DNA of 64,000 bases from Liolophura sinensis (GCF_032854445.1 NC_088300.1:49593682-49657681), one strand, 5' to 3'; counted from the stretch's first letter, positions 31,801-45,484 are shown. Program-made: numbers and translations. The notes: a model not told the origin generated them from the sequence alone.

Positions 31801-32029
31801 GATCGACTCACTTTTCTTCGCTTAACAAAACAAGAAAAGGTCAGCTTATTCTGTCCCGGTTTTTGACAAATTTACCGCACGAAATCAGCAACAAGATCAC
31901 GAGAGTCCAGATTAGCTTTTAGCGAGAAGTTTTTGTTACATGCTCTCGTGTTTTCTTTTTTTTTGTTGACACATTTGAACGACTCCGCCCAAGTTTAAAT
32001 TGGAAGTACCTCATCACCATATATGCACC

Positions 32030-32130
32030 AGCATATAAACTATACATTTGGAATCCCGGAATCCATGGCGAAGACACCAGATCTGACACCCCACCCATGC
32101 ATGCAGTCACATTATACTGACACCAACCAG
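32030..32130 (-). repeat. Family 2 fragment
   Basis: 'atggcgaagacaccagatct' and 'acaccccacccatgcatgca' then 'gtcacattatac' match the inner part of 5050..5350. Both ends are missing. Confidence 0.55.
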
Positions 32131-32384
32131 TCCTGGCATAGAAAAGGAGCAGCACTAAATTTTTTATCAATAAGCTAGAAAGTTTTCTGTAAATGCGCAT
32201 CACTGTTGTTGTTGTAAACCAGTTGAGATTTACAAATACTGTAAACAATTACGTATAAGCATATACCTGCAGCTATACCTCAGGTGCACCTCAGGTATCT
32301 TATTCTTTACCTTATTCTTCCCGGGTAGGCTTCCACTGAGTTGTGCTTTCGGTGTACGAGGAATATTAATTTGTATAATTGGCA

Positions 32385-32510
32385 GCACCTCAGATATAAC
32401 TCCAGTACACCTCAGATATAACTCCAGTACACCTCATATACACCTGAAGTATGTCTCAGGCACACATCAGATCAGATATGTACCTCAAGTATACCACTAT
32501 TACACCTTAT
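32385..32510. repeat. Short tandem repeat, about 22 bp units
   Basis: 'acctcagatataactccagt' plus 'ac' occurs twice in full and continues as degraded 'acctcatatacacctgaagt' type units. A poly(G) run follows at about 32521..32534. Confidence 0.7.
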
Positions 32511-32534
32511 AGGGTAACGGTGGGGGGGGGGGGG

Positions 32535-34410
32535 ACCTGAGATTCGGTCTTTTCGAGTGTTCTGTCATGTCAAAACTATACACTACACAAACAGATTTCA
32601 TTTAATCCTATTTTAAATTATATGACATTGCTATTTGTGAATAATAAAGACTTTAACGTCATGGTTAACTCGAGTGTGACTTCTTGGAGAACCGAAAGCC
32701 AGCCGAACTTGGCTAAGCGCCATTTTTGAATCGCAGCGTGTATCACCGGAAAAAAATAAATTCATGGAACTTGTTCATGGATTACAACCAATATGGAGTT
32801 TACCACTGAACGGGCGATGTACAAGGTGTTTTGGGGGTCTTAACATTAAATATTGTTTTAATCATGAACAACAACCACTACAAACAATTGTGGCGAAAAA
32901 AGAAGGTATTGATGATTGTAAGTTTTGGGAAGAGCAGCCAAGTTCACCCTATAGTTACGTAGCCATGTGTTTCTAAAATGTCGTTTTAAGACGTTTAGAC
33001 TGGATGAATGGGTTGTATTTGTAGTATTTTCGACAGTGGGGTATTTATTATTCAAATATATTGAGATGATATGAACTCAGAATAACTTGACGATCACTGG
33101 AAACCTGTCGATTAGAGCACTGATATTTTGGGACAGCGCAGACGACAAGGCCTAGTTCGAGGACAGGGAAAGTAACGATTTAGAGCGGTTAATGTGAACG
33201 CTAAGCTGGAAACATGGCCAACCGATCTCAGAGCTAGCTAAACAGGAAAATGTACATGCATCGTTTACACGAATAGCTGCGTGTACGCCATTAAAGTTAC
33301 TCAATCCCTATAGCTGAACATGCGAAGTGTGTTGTTTCTACGCCTTTTTCTAGCTATTTTCTTTCACCTATAAACTTGCATGGATACTGTTGTACAAGTG
33401 AACAGATCTTCAATTCTACGTGACACACCAATCAAATATGTAAAATATGCTAATTTAGTTCTAAAATGGTGTTAACATTACCATATGAACTACGCAGTTA
33501 AAATATGAAACCCTAAATCTTATGGAAACAAATATATTCTGCGACACTGTCAATCTCCGCACGACAACTTGTTCTTGATAGCTTCACTCAGTAAATCTTT
33601 CGCTGAAAAGTCAACTTAGTGGGCGAAGCGTGGGGCTGATTAGAGCATTGTATAGTTTCGTCCAACCAGTTTCGACATCATATATTTCCTGATTTACTCA
33701 CTGCAAGCAGTTGTAGCCCATAAAGTTTAATCTACCAGATTTTTATGGTGCTAAAAGACCATGGTCCCTCTAGCTTCACCGTCCCGCCAGCCCCATGCTC
33801 CAAGCAACTCACTTCGCCATAGAACATGGCGCAGTCTCCCCTGACAATCGCATATCTTATTTGACTAGATTTATTGACCAATCTAAGACAGCTGTTAATA
33901 AAACTAACTAATGAAACATTTCCTTTATGGGAGAAACATGAAATTAACTATTTGTAAAATGATTTATTTGGGGGTAAATTAGTAAACACTATACGTACTC
34001 CGTCAATTTAAAATTACAGGTACATTGCAATAATACTCCGACTGTCTTTAGACCCGTACAAATGGAAATAAATGTGACTGGTTAAACATGAAGATAAAAT
34101 TTAATAATGTAATTTGTTGAAACAAATGAAAACTCACAATAATAAACTACATTCAAATGTCAAGATCTTGGTTATCCTATTCAAACACATTGTATTATGT
34201 TGTTATCCGGTGCCTCCTAAAATTGGAAAATTATAGGTTTTCGTTGTAAGTTTGAAGAGAATTTCCACAGGATATGAAATACCCGTAATACAAACCACTC
34301 TGAATGGTCAAAGAAAACAATTTGTGAAACTTAGCATGATATGTCATCTGAGTTAAATCCAGTCTGTTAGCTGCTCTGGCCTTCGCTCGAACTACCCAGA
34401 ACTCGAATAA
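32535..34410. other. Intergenic, no gene seen
   Basis: Unique AT-rich DNA with no frame of note and no repeat I can identify. Confidence 0.5.
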
Positions 34411-34414
34411 TGGC

Positions 34415-34580
34415 TTCTGTTTATTTATTTATTTGTTGGTGTTTTACGCCGTACTCAAGATTGTTTCACTTTTATAACGGCGACCAGCAGTACGGTAGGA
34501 AGAAACCGGGCAGAACTCTGGGGAACCCAGCACGATCACGACAAAGCCGGACTCACAGCCACCGTATTCATGCTTCTGTA
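34415..34580 (-). repeat. Family 1 SINE, degraded, minus orientation
   Basis: The tail 'tttatttatttatttg' and 3' end 'ggtgttttacgccgtactca' are well kept. The body 'gaagaaaccgggcagaactc' is diverged, and the B-box region survives as 'gccggactcacagccaccgt'. The head is lost. Confidence 0.75.
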
Positions 34581-36200
34581 TATTTTGCCAACTATTTGAC
34601 GACGATGCCTCATGGTATAGACATCCCGGAATTATGCCGCCGACAGACAAGTGTGACAAACAAATTATGCTACAATCAGCCCAGCATTCACCTTAGTTGT
34701 TCAGGTGTATTTTTCTAAGGTTTCCAACTAAATCTATGATCGAGTTCGTGTAAAGTTTCGGGTGTGACAAAGATTTACATAAAACGCACGAAATCTGCCA
34801 AATTGTGTGTGAATATACCAATGGTTACAACACTTTCCAGATTAACATGAACCTGGCTTTGTGTGTTTCGCAAAAGCCCATGCAGTTATGTCCATTAGAT
34901 ACAGTCTCGCTTCGCCATCGATAGAAAGGTTTGTCAGTGATGCGTTGACAAAGCTGTAACACGGTACACTTATTTTGCTAATTACCATACTCGGTAAACT
35001 GGTGAGCATAAAGTAAATGTGAACTTAACTTTCGCCACTTTCTACACAAAGTAAGCAAACAAGCTGGGATTGAGTAAAAAAAACCCTCTTTTGTTATGCT
35101 GCAACTCATATTGTCACCAAATACCAAACCAGTTTACATGAATTTGTTCTTAGAGTTTTGGATCGTTAATTTCCCAAGTGGCGCCTTGAGCAAATCCTAT
35201 TTCGCATTACGTAGGTCTGCAATGTGGGATATTCCCCATTGAACCAATCAGCAATCAGCAATTTTCAAGAGACCTTCGTGAAATCTCAGAACAAGAACTG
35301 GAGTAAAATATCTGGTAATATCCCTGGGCTATTTCTTCGCCTTTTTCAACAACGCGGAAAACAAATGAAGAAGACTGATAATAAAATACAATGTGGGTTC
35401 GTTCTCGTGTGCGGGAGTCGCTTGAATGTCCCGCAGGAGATTTTAGATGTAGAGGACTGTTTGCTGATGTCTGGGTACACCCTTGCATTATGCCTAATGG
35501 AATATCTTATATAATGTAACACAGACTTTAAAAGTACATATGTGAATGAGTGGGGAATGGTTGGTTTTGTTAATTTATGTCATTGTAAACGGCAATTATC
35601 GACTGTTCTTCCATTGTTTTCTTATTTTCTTTCTGTTTCTGGTCAGGTTTCACGAATTTCGGCTTCACATCAATGCAACTGATTGATTTCTACAACTTTC
35701 AAAGAACACCATTTACCTGTGCTTTAATACAACTGCTCAGTCAATCGGATTCATTTCAAAACAACTGCCTACTGAAGCTTCCACTCAACAACATTCGGAT
35801 TCATTTCGTTAAGCGGCGTACACACGATACGATTTGTCGTATCGACTTGTCGAATGGGACAAGTGGCATGGAAATAAAACGAGTCTAGTTTATCGGCAAC
35901 GTTCAGAAGATGCAATTTTTCGAATGTTACAATCGCGTGATAATGCATGTCTTCTATTAATGCGACTAGTCGAATTAGATGGATCGACAAGACAATCGGA
36001 CAATTAGTACAGAAATATGAAAATACAATTAGTATGGTGTACAAAGAAACTGGTCTAATGATGTTGAATACGAAAACCACTTTATTTAGGTCGAATATGG
36101 TTGGCATTGACTGTATTAAGGATGTGGAAATGTCTCAGTTGCTTTACACTGTATTACAACAGCTCTGTTAATGATTGCAGTGTTCATTCTGGGCTCATGA
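34581..36200. other. Intergenic, with hairpin cluster at 35825..35972
   Basis: No gene is supported. Adjacent hairpins occur: CGATACGA/TCGTATCG around a 4-base loop (35825..35844) and ACTTGTC/GACAAGT around a 6-base loop (35845..35864). A 10-bp palindrome cgactagtcg lies at 35963..35972. It could be the remains of a miniature inverted-repeat element. Confidence 0.5.
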
Positions 36201-36211
36201 GGCTGAATTTT

Positions 36212-36560
36212 TATTTCTACAGATTATGCAATCTGGTTGTGAGGTCTGGATGCCGTGCGAAGTTGATATCTTAATGTGGACAAATTATGGGGTGAGGGGT
36301 CATGAGACTTTGAAGCATTATTTTTGCTGGTTATGCCATCTAAATGTGAGATCTTATAACCTTGACGAGGTTGATGTCTTAATGCGCTTAAATTATGAGG
36401 TGTTGTGTGATCAGACTTGGAATCATTATTTCTGCTCGTGAAATCATGGGTGTGAGGTCTTTAAGCCGTGCGAGATTGATGTCTTACTTTGCACAGGTTA
36501 TGAGGTGAGGTTCACGAATGAATATTTCTGCAGATCATAAAGCCATGCGAGGCTGCTGTA
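36212..36560. repeat. 107-bp degenerate tandem repeat
   Basis: Units begin with 'tatttctgc'-like sequence at about 36212, 36319, 36426 and 36523, each followed by 'gtgaggtc', 'ccgtgcgag-ttgatgtctta' and 'aattatgaggtg'. The last unit is partial. Confidence 0.75.
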
Positions 36561-37724
36561 ACTATGTGTGTGCGATATGAGGCATGGAGGCGTCTCTCTT
36601 TGTAATGGGTTTTGAAACTGATGAGAAGATATTACTTTGTGATCTAAAATGGGGTCCGTGGGTCATCTTGATCAGGTTTTCCTGAACCTTCCGGTGCAAA
36701 TAGAGTGTTACTGTAATATTTGAACAACAAATGAAGATATTCGAACACCTCTGCACAGAAGCCCTGTCACGTTCCATGGAGACCACTGACCTTCCACCAG
36801 TATGGGATGGAAGTCTACGCTGAGGAGGACGCCAGCAAACGCAGGGTACATTCATCGTGTTGAGTACGTCTGGTTGGATATATGTACAGCTGCAATCAAA
36901 TCATTATGAAATACATATTCTGATTAACGGTAACTTATACATTGGCATGGTACACGGTTCGGATGATCATTTAATTTATCCAGCAGGAACTTTCCTTGCA
37001 TCTTTCCCTCATCAGTGAAAACTGTTGACTTCCTTACTTTATATGCTTTCTTAGTTTATTGGTGGTATGTGTTGAACGTTGTTGTGAACATCCGATTGTT
37101 GATCCGGACGGTCCAATGGCAATAAGGCTGACGGCTGGTAGATTCTAGCCTCAAAGGCCAAGGGGAACCCATAGTCGATTTTAATCGCTAGCGATGATCC
37201 TCCAGTTAAATGTATCTGGTATACACAGCATAAAATAATAGCCTTGCTTGAAACTGGCACTCCTCTCAGAGATTCCGTTGAATAACAGGGTGTTACCTGT
37301 AATTAACTGTGGCTTGTACCGGGTGTTCAAGTCACGTATACTAAGTTAGCAGATTCTGTTTAAAAACTGGCTGCTTCATTCACCAAAATTTGAAATCAGA
37401 TGTGTTGTCCGAAGTCCAGCTCACTACTTGAGCTATCGGGAAGTTCTCTCTAGTAATCGTTAGGATGAGGACTAGAGGGTTGCTCCAGTTACACCTCTGC
37501 TCTCTCCAAGACACTGTCACGTTTACAGTCTCAGCCCCACGCTCCATTCTTGGAACCTGTTCTGTTACGGCACCAGTGTAATGGATGACATATTAAGAGC
37601 TTCATATAAAACCATATCAATATTGCAAATGGACATTGTTCATTTCGACAGCTCCAACGCAAAACACACAATAATTAATGGCATTCTTTCCTAGAACTTC
37701 TTAGCTTTATTAAAGGTGGGGAAA
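36561..37724. other. Intergenic, up to the start of copy B
   Basis: No gene or repeat is recognised. The last bases before 37725 cannot be compared with the sequence left of copy A, because that lies outside the window. Confidence 0.5.
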
Positions 37725-40186
37725 TATATAGTTTTACAAGACTATACGCGTGAACTTTTATATATGTATTATTTAAGGTATATTTTAATATTCAGAAAAC
37801 ACCTTCCAACTTCAAACGCTAAAGCGATGGTTCCAATCAACAAATGATTCTTGCGAAGAATGAAACGTTTCTTTATGTCACTATCGCCTTCGTTTTCCGT
37901 GTCAAAGCTGGCGACGTCTGTGACAAAACACGCCCTCTACCAGGTGATCATCTAGCTTGAATACCGAAACCGGTAATTTACATGACTTGGATTTGGAATC
38001 TAAATGATCGGGGGTAATGAATGAATAAGTCATAATCATTATCATGGTGTGTTGACCCTTTTGCCACAGTAAGATACCTTATATGAGTTATGGAATCTAT
38101 GCAGTTTGTGCATCGTTCCAAATAGGCTTTCATCAAACTTTTCACATGCTATATGTGTCCATGGATACAACAGGATCGTTTAGAATTATAGCCTACCCAA
38201 ATCGGTTCTAAACAACACGTTACCATTTGCCTTAGGATAAGCCTAAGTTGACATTCTCGTCGTCAGCAAAACATTATAAACTATTAGCGACCGCTGTCAG
38301 TGAACGCTACAGGTGGGTTGGAATGCACTAAGGGTTACTGATTGTCAGTGTCAGTTTAAGTGACTTGAACAGAGCTATACAGCAAGAATAGACGGACAGT
38401 AATAGGCACTGTCGAGCATCTTTCATGGAAATCTTCCCTTTACTGTCACCCCGCCAGTATGAACCCAGGTATGGTGAAATACAAGTTTGAATGAAGCAAT
38501 TCAGCCAGAGCCCACACTGAACCGTCTGTTTGCAGAGCTATTACCTATCCAATGATTCCGTTTTCGTCCATGACAGGCGTGAATTCTAACCATTTATTTC
38601 GACGAGATATAAACCCACGATGCCGTCGGATACATTGAGTGAAAACGAGTTACATCCGTGAACTTGATATGTCTCTTGTGCTGAAATGCTTTAATGCAAT
38701 ATTATAGCCAGCAGAGACACATATCGGTAGACACTGGACTGATGATAGCTTTGTGGAATCTTAGAGCCTAGTAAGTCATTGTACTAAATGATAGATCTAG
38801 TTTAGATACTATAATTATTCAGTTCTGAATTACCTATACGCTGCTTGTTGATTTATATCCACCATTCTCTTTTTCATCACTGAAAATAAAAGGTTGGATC
38901 AATTGACAACCACATTTTCTACTATATAATATAGAAAATAAGTCCGTACCCGAAAGCTTTTTGTTTCTATATTTATCATACCAAAGTATTTTTATATATC
39001 ACCGTAACTTTTACATATCATGTGTATAAATATATCTGGCATATGTTCTTTCATACTCCCATACAGCGTATGTGCCGCTCTCTAAGACTCGCTTCACTGC
39101 CACCATTGTTTTTTGTACAGAAATCTTGAACAACGCCAAGGTCACTGGGGTCACGGTGATGAGGCAAACAGTTATGTCAGAAAAAACAAGATGCTTCCTA
39201 ACTCTGTCTTAGCTTTTGTTTCCATTAATTATTGTAGGCATGCGTTCCAACATAATTCCAACGTACATCTGAAACAAATTTATTGCTGAAAAATAGGTCC
39301 TGAATAGGTTTTTAATAGTCAGTTGTCTGTAGCTTACAGGTAAAGTTTTGATAACTATTTGTTTCATGTAGCGGAATGATTCTAAGGGGGTACACTTAGC
39401 ACGGTATAGTTACTACATGTCTTCCTCACATTGGCGCCCAATGTCCAAAGCCACAGTTAATTACCTCATTAGATTTTGTACTTGCCAAAGATGGTAAATA
39501 ATTACCGTGCATACCGTTGTTTTTCTAGAAGACGTTCTTTAATACTGAGTTATATGTGATATGAAGCTTTTTGAAGACAGGTCGTGATCCCTTTGTATTT
39601 TTTTAATGTGATTGTGTGTTAAATGTGATGGCAACACCGCAAGTTGAGTAATTCTAGGCCAGCGACGTCTAATAAATTGCACTGCATTCTTTTTACCTTA
39701 TTCTGCTATAGCACTATGGCTTAACAGAATTAGAGAGCGTGTAAATTGCTACTATTTGAGGATTAACATGAACAGTTAGAATAACCATAGCTGAGGTAAA
39801 CTGACAAGAGGCCGTATTTCACCGGTTACGTGTGACCATTAGCCAGCAATCACACTCGTCGCTGCTCTGGTTTTACCCTCTATGCTGTAGGTCTTTACTT
39901 GTATGCAAAGTCGTACAGCATCAACATATGAAAAGGTGGCATTGAACTCTTAATGCAGTATTTAATCCACTCGCACTGTTTCTGTTTGTTTTCGGAATTA
40001 GGCTTGTAGATTGCATATCCAATTGTACTAATTTCCCAGGTAGGTATTAGGTTTGATTGCTTTATTTTATGATTCTTCATTTTCGCTGGTTCTTAAGTTT
40101 GTTAAGTATGAAAAAAGTCGGTTATTAGTGATATGTACACTGGTGTTTCTGTTTTTATTCCTAATCACGGTACAAGGACAGTCCTG
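37725..40186. other. Intergenic, no gene seen, copy B
   Basis: Counterpart of 1..2462, with only scattered point differences and a one-base T-run change. Confidence 0.6.
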
Positions 40187-40469
40187 TCAGATACGTGTAC
40201 CCAAGTAATGCCTTAATCACGCAGCAAGCTGCTGGAGTAATGCTGTCAAAGCAATGCCTTAATCACTGGGGGAGCTGTTGGATCAATCCTGTCAAGATAC
40301 ATGTACTCAAGCAATGTATTAATCACGGGAAAAGCTGCTGGAGCAATTTTGCCAGTTACGTGTACCCAAGCTGTGCCTTAATAATGGAGAAAGCTGCTGG
40401 AGCAATCCTCTCAGATACGTGTCCAAAAGCAATGCCTTAATCACGGGGGAAGCTGCTCAGGCAATCCTG
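40187..40469. repeat. 59-bp degenerate tandem repeat, copy B
   Basis: Five units, one fewer than copy A. The missing unit corresponds to the fifth in copy A, and its neighbours are joined cleanly in register. Confidence 0.85.
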
Positions 40470-42749
40470 TCATGCACGTGGGAAACTGGCGGTGAAACCC
40501 TATCAGATACGGTTGTTCTAGCAGTGCCCATAGCCCGCCAACTCTGACGACAATCCCTCAGGCAATATATTTGGTCCACATTAATCTAATTTGCCATACG
40601 GTAGTCGGACGCCATTGCAGGCACCGCTTCAATATTAAACATCATATTTGATTGGCCACCGCAGAGAAGTACAAGTAGATGCCTTTGGAAAAGAGGCTCT
40701 TGGCTTGGATACAACCAGGGTTATTGAAAGGCGAACCCTTTTTTTGACTTTCCAAGACGTCAGCATCACACCGGGCTATAGACCTACAGGGTGGTTACAT
40801 GTATGTGTTTTTTTTGTTCTAGGTACACCGATGGCTGATGATGACAAACACCTATGTGGACTTCAACTGTACATCTATAGCTAATGCTTGGGCAACCAAT
40901 CCAGATAGCCCACTCGAGCCGTTGACAGATGGAGCCGCTTTAAACTGCTCCCGGAAGTGCTGATACCAGAAGTGATAACGAGCCGTGTTACCTGCTTGCA
41001 GTACTTTTGTTGTTTAGCTTCAGCCAGGCTTTGACGACGTCATTTGTTCTGGCGTGGTCCTCGGGGGGTATTTAGGCAGGCTTGTCGAGCTGGAAAGAGA
41101 GAGTGACAGGATAAAGTTACTCGGTATTGTCTAGCATCAGTTTGGCGCTGCCACACAGCCAGCTGTTGCTCACCACAAGACCATGTTCCGCATAGAGCGA
41201 AGAAATCTTTCCAGTGAAGGTAAGTTAAATCGATGTACATTGACTTCATTGACATAGAACATTGGGCGTTAACAAAACCGATATTATAATTAGAGCTAAC
41301 TGCATGCAGTGGAGTATCAGATAAGCATTCTTCAAAGAATGCTCTTTGGTGGGTTTTTTTTTTTTCATATTTGCTTGAAGATATTTTGGCACATCTAAGG
41401 TAGAGCAATATGTACGACTAATTGAACAGCGTATTACAGAGCGATCTTTGGTAAATGTACACATATTTTTTTTAGAATGTTGGTGATATATTGATCAGGG
41501 TCACTGGGATAGGCTGGAGTTTCTTTAATCTGAGATCCTTTTATGAAAGGCACACCCTTATATTGGCATTTTTCTCACTTCCAGAGTTGTAACTTGAAGC
41601 CAAATGAACGTTGTAAACATATCAAAGTGCCAATCCTGCATGTTGATTTCGTCTCATTTTCATATGGATCTCAGGTGTTTGTATCCAGGAGATCGTGGCG
41701 GTATTATTAACTCAGTGAGAGCCTTGGCTGGCTCGTAGAGTTAAATCGATCGCTGGCTGCGATTATAAATCCCTTGACTAGTGAGGTCGCGTGTTCGAAT
41801 CCTGCTTCACCTGACTGTGTTTTTACATCAAGATGTTTAACACTTAACTGTGCGAGGTCAGAGGTTTAATGTGGGTATTCCACTTCCCCCACTGATAAAT
41901 TTGGCCTGGCAGTTTTACATGATGGGGGAAAAAACGTGAGGACGGCGTTGCATTTTTGTCTGTACCATGTTACAATAAATCTGATCGCCATGCCATATCC
42001 GAAATTTTGATGACAACATTTTGATTTATAACGGCTGGAATTCTTCAATTATTTGCCTCAACAAGCCTCAACAAGCTTATACGTAATTAATTATATAGGT
42101 TATTGATCAATCGGTTCGCCTGGGCTCTTTTTATAATCGCTGTAAATCATATATAACTGTGATATTTGTTTCACTTAGTCAGCAATCAGCTCAATAATTT
42201 GTTGCCAGTATCATTCTTTTTTAACTTGAGTTGTTGTCTAGATAAGACCCCTTGACATTTAAAATGATTTAAATTGTTGCACATCATGATTCTCATCTGT
42301 TGTAAGTGGTTGTTGGAGTCGATTTATTTTGTAACAGTCAATATGACAGAGAGACGTAATTTTCAGTTATTAACGGTCAATTTAATCTAACTGGCATTTT
42401 ATTTATTCATTTTCACATTGGATTTTAGTCGTGTGAAATATGACTCACTGACGTACATTTCAAGAGGTGGAAAAAAAAGCCAACAGTCTTATTTTTAACG
42501 ACAATTCTTGAATTTATTCTGTTGATAAGCATACATTCTTTGTCTCATCATCATCTAAGTTTAGTCTTACACATGTATATAGACATCAGAACAAATATTC
42601 GTATAACAACCGTCAGTCAAAACGGACGTCCCAGGTCAATAATCGCAATTCCGAAAACAAAAGCAGGGCTATCAAGGTAAACTGCAAATGTTTTTGATTT
42701 CCAACTTAAAGTTACCAGGGTAAATATGTGGGACTATGTATATATCTAT
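40470..42749. other. Intergenic, copy B; includes SINE-like element at 41729..41940
   Basis: No gene is supported. About 35 extra bases near 41030..41065 relative to copy A break the minus-strand frame present there. The degenerate SINE-like element with its B-box is retained. Confidence 0.5.
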
Positions 42750-43050
42750 GCTTGGCTTGGGGTTTAACGTAGTACTTAACAACATTTCAGTCGTCTGACG
42801 ACGAGGAGTAATTAAATTTGTGTACATATACTGGGTCTTCTTGTGGCAGGGCGAGTCCATGGCGCCAAAGTGATACCACCACCGAAGTATCGTGGCGAAG
42901 TCACCAGATAGGACACCCCACCCAGTCACATTATACAGGCACAAGGCCAATCACTTTTGCTGTAACTTGTCAATGCTGAGCGCCAAGACAGGCAGCAGCA
43001 TATACCATTTTTTAAGCCTTTAGTCTGACCCGACCCGGGTTGATCCCGGT
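42750..43050 (-). repeat. Family 2 dispersed repeat, copy B
   Basis: Counterpart of 5050..5350 with a few substitutions, for example 'aacgtagtacttaac' where copy A has 'aacgtcgtacttaac'. Confidence 0.7.
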
Positions 43051-43440
43051 GTCTCCCGACATCGTATATACATGGGAATAATTGTTTCTGTTATTTTATA
43101 TGCCTGTACGGAATGTGTAGCTTGCCATGTAAACCGCATATTCATCTGGAATTCTACAATTTTGTCATAACGCCATTATGCAGACGAGCATCGCCATTGT
43201 CGTCACAACAAAGAAATAAACAATGTAATTTTCCCTACAACAATACATAGGCCAATTATGAAAAAGAAATACATGTGTATTAAAAATTGAGTTAGCGGAA
43301 CAAATACGTCATGACGTATTTTCAAAAAGAAAACTTTCGCAACCTTACACATTAACAGGAGAAGATTGTTGACACGAATTCTTGCGAAATTTAATAGCCT
43401 TGCAGCCTTACGCTTTCAATAAGTGAACAGTGATGTAATT

Positions 43441-43937
43441 AATAAATTTACATTTTTCAGTCATGCCAAGTTCGCCTCCAATCTGTTGATCACAGTTTAA
43501 TTTCTTCACGGTGGACAAGCGTTCCCCTCCAGTCTGCTAATCACAGTTTAATATCTTCATGATAGACAAGCATTCCCCTTCAATCTGTTGATCACAGTTT
43601 AATTTCTTCACGGTGGACAAGCGTTCCCCTCCAGTCTGCTAATCACAGTTTAATATCTTCATGATAGACAAGCATTCCCCTCCAATCTGTTGATCACAGT
43701 TTAATTTCTTCACGGTGGACAAGCGTTCCCCTCCAGTCTGCTAATCACAGTTTAATATCTTCATGATAGACAAGCATTCCCCTTCAATCTGCTAATCACA
43801 GTTTAATTTCTTCACGGTGGACAAGCGTTCTTCTCCCGTCTGCTAATCACAGTTTAATACATTCATGATAGACAAGCATTCCCCTTCAATCTGCTTATCA
43901 CAGTTCAAATTCTTCACGCTGGACAAGCAATCCCTTC
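43441..43937. repeat. 51-bp tandem array (single foldback arm), copy B
   Basis: Nine 51-bp units starting at 43483, against five in copy A. The inverted right arm of copy A is absent, so this is a plain direct array with the terminal 'taaatttacatttttcagtc' at its left. Confidence 0.85.
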
Positions 43938-44219
43938 TATATACGTACAGCATATACGTATAGCAATATACGTGTGAAATACAGTTGGCGGGAATAAATG
44001 TCATAAGAGCTTGATCTATCCCAAGGAAAGTAGAATAACAGAGTATAAGGGAATAATTGCAAGCGGTGATAATATTACACTGTTATTAAAACATACATGG
44101 TAACAAAATAAATTAACACAAACAGGAATTATAAAAGATGTAAGAGATTTTATGGACATTTATGTGTGAATTTTATTTTACTTCTTTTTTTATATTTATA
44201 TTTGATCATCCAGAATTAC

Positions 44220-44297
44220 CAGATCAAATCCCGGGACGGGATTGAACCCGTATTTCGCGGCTACAAGGCGGAAGCTCTAAGGCCGGTATCGACCAGT
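44220..44297 (-). repeat. tRNA-derived SINE head, more complete, copy B
   Basis: On the minus strand 'ggtcgataccggccttagag' gives an A-box-like start, followed by the B-box 'gggttcaatcccg' and 'tcccggga'. The last 14 bases (44284..44297) are the ones replaced by the inverted arm in copy A. The stem pairing is too poor for a working tRNA. Confidence 0.5.
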
Positions 44298-45135
44298 AAT
44301 TTTACTATTCTGTCAGATTTTGTCTGTGTAGGCGCACTTACTGGTGCATTGCCGCCGTGCTGAAGCTTCCAGTGTAACGTTTTAACGTGGTTGTTTACGA
44401 TTGCATCTGTCTATTATACTCTTGATTAATGGCTAGGATTAAACATGTTATTGCCATAACAGGAAGTTACAGCAAACATTTGATGCCAGACGGAGATAGC
44501 TTGCATGAACCCGTAACACAGTGATAATGAAGTACATGTAGCTTCCCTCTAACGTCACTCGCACCAGATATGACTGTCACGAGAATACCACATTTCACCG
44601 ACCTTCACGGAAGTTTCCCAAACAACAACAATAAATTAGTATGGGACTTACCAAAGTGTTTTCTATACATTTTCATATCCAACGTTAAATCAACCATTGC
44701 AAATTCTAAAGCTTTCCTTCTTCAATTACAGTGACCTACGACCGTTTAAACATCGCGCATCATTGTGGATCAGAGGGGAAAGAGAAAAGTAAAGCAGTCC
44801 TGAGAATGTTGGAATTGGTGTAAGAGAATAGGAATGATCCAAATATGGTGATAAATGTGTTGTACCTCAATATCTCATAGACCGTATTGGATTGTCCAGA
44901 AATAGAAATATAGGAACATATTATTAGTTTAGGCTGAAAAGTTCCTGATCTCCGCTTGACATACACTGTTACATAATTTTATTTATTAATAATTATATTT
45001 TTTATTTTTATTGTTGGTGTTAAATAATCTCTTTATATCATACTGTATAAGTTTGTATACAAGCTTAGGTGTACGTCGTAATTCTGCTATTTTCTAGGTG
45101 ATCAAAACTACCAGTTTCATGACGGAACGCAAAAT
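44298..45135. other. Intergenic, upstream of receptor, copy B
   Basis: No gene is seen. Small insertions relative to copy A occur near 44961 (acactgttac) and 45068. Confidence 0.5.
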
Positions 45136-45343
45136 CGAGAACTGCAGATTAGTCAAATTGCACGATTTGTTTAGTTATTCTAGCGCGATTTTTGATAAAC
45201 TGCGTGAGATTATCAAAATTGTGGTGCGGTTTCACTAATCTGGCATTCTCAAGTTCTCGTATCACGCATCCTGTCATAAATCCCGCTTGTCGAGATTAGC
45301 AAAAACGGAAAAATCGCTCAGTTTTATTTTATTAATCTCGACA
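45136..45343. repeat. Twin hairpins upstream of receptor, copy B
   Basis: Hairpins at 45136..45259 and 45288..45343 correspond to those in copy A. The 11-bp arms of the second are unchanged, and the first has one change in each of its outer and inner segments. Confidence 0.65.
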
Positions 45344-45408
45344 TTCGTGTTTTTGGCGCGTGGGTATTGAAAGAGACAGCTCGAGAATTCCAGTGGCAGC
45401 GTGTGTCT

Positions 45409-45418
45409 TTTATAAGTA
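45409..45418 (+). promoter_or_regulatory. TATA box of receptor gene, copy B
   Basis: 'tttataagta' at the same distance from the candidate first ATG (45485) as in copy A. Confidence 0.5.
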
Positions 45419-45484
45419 TTTGAGCTAAAGGCGTCAAGTCGTTTTGCTATTTGTTGCCATCCTCTCAGATTCCTAAAAAAAACA

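Noticed and set aside
35224..35514. 96-codon plus-strand frame in the single-copy middle
   Set aside because: It starts at GTG, has no recognisable feature, and no splice or promoter signal supports it.
43483..43937. CRISPR-like array of 51-bp units
   Set aside because: The units are contiguous with no unique spacers, and the DNA is clearly animal nuclear sequence.
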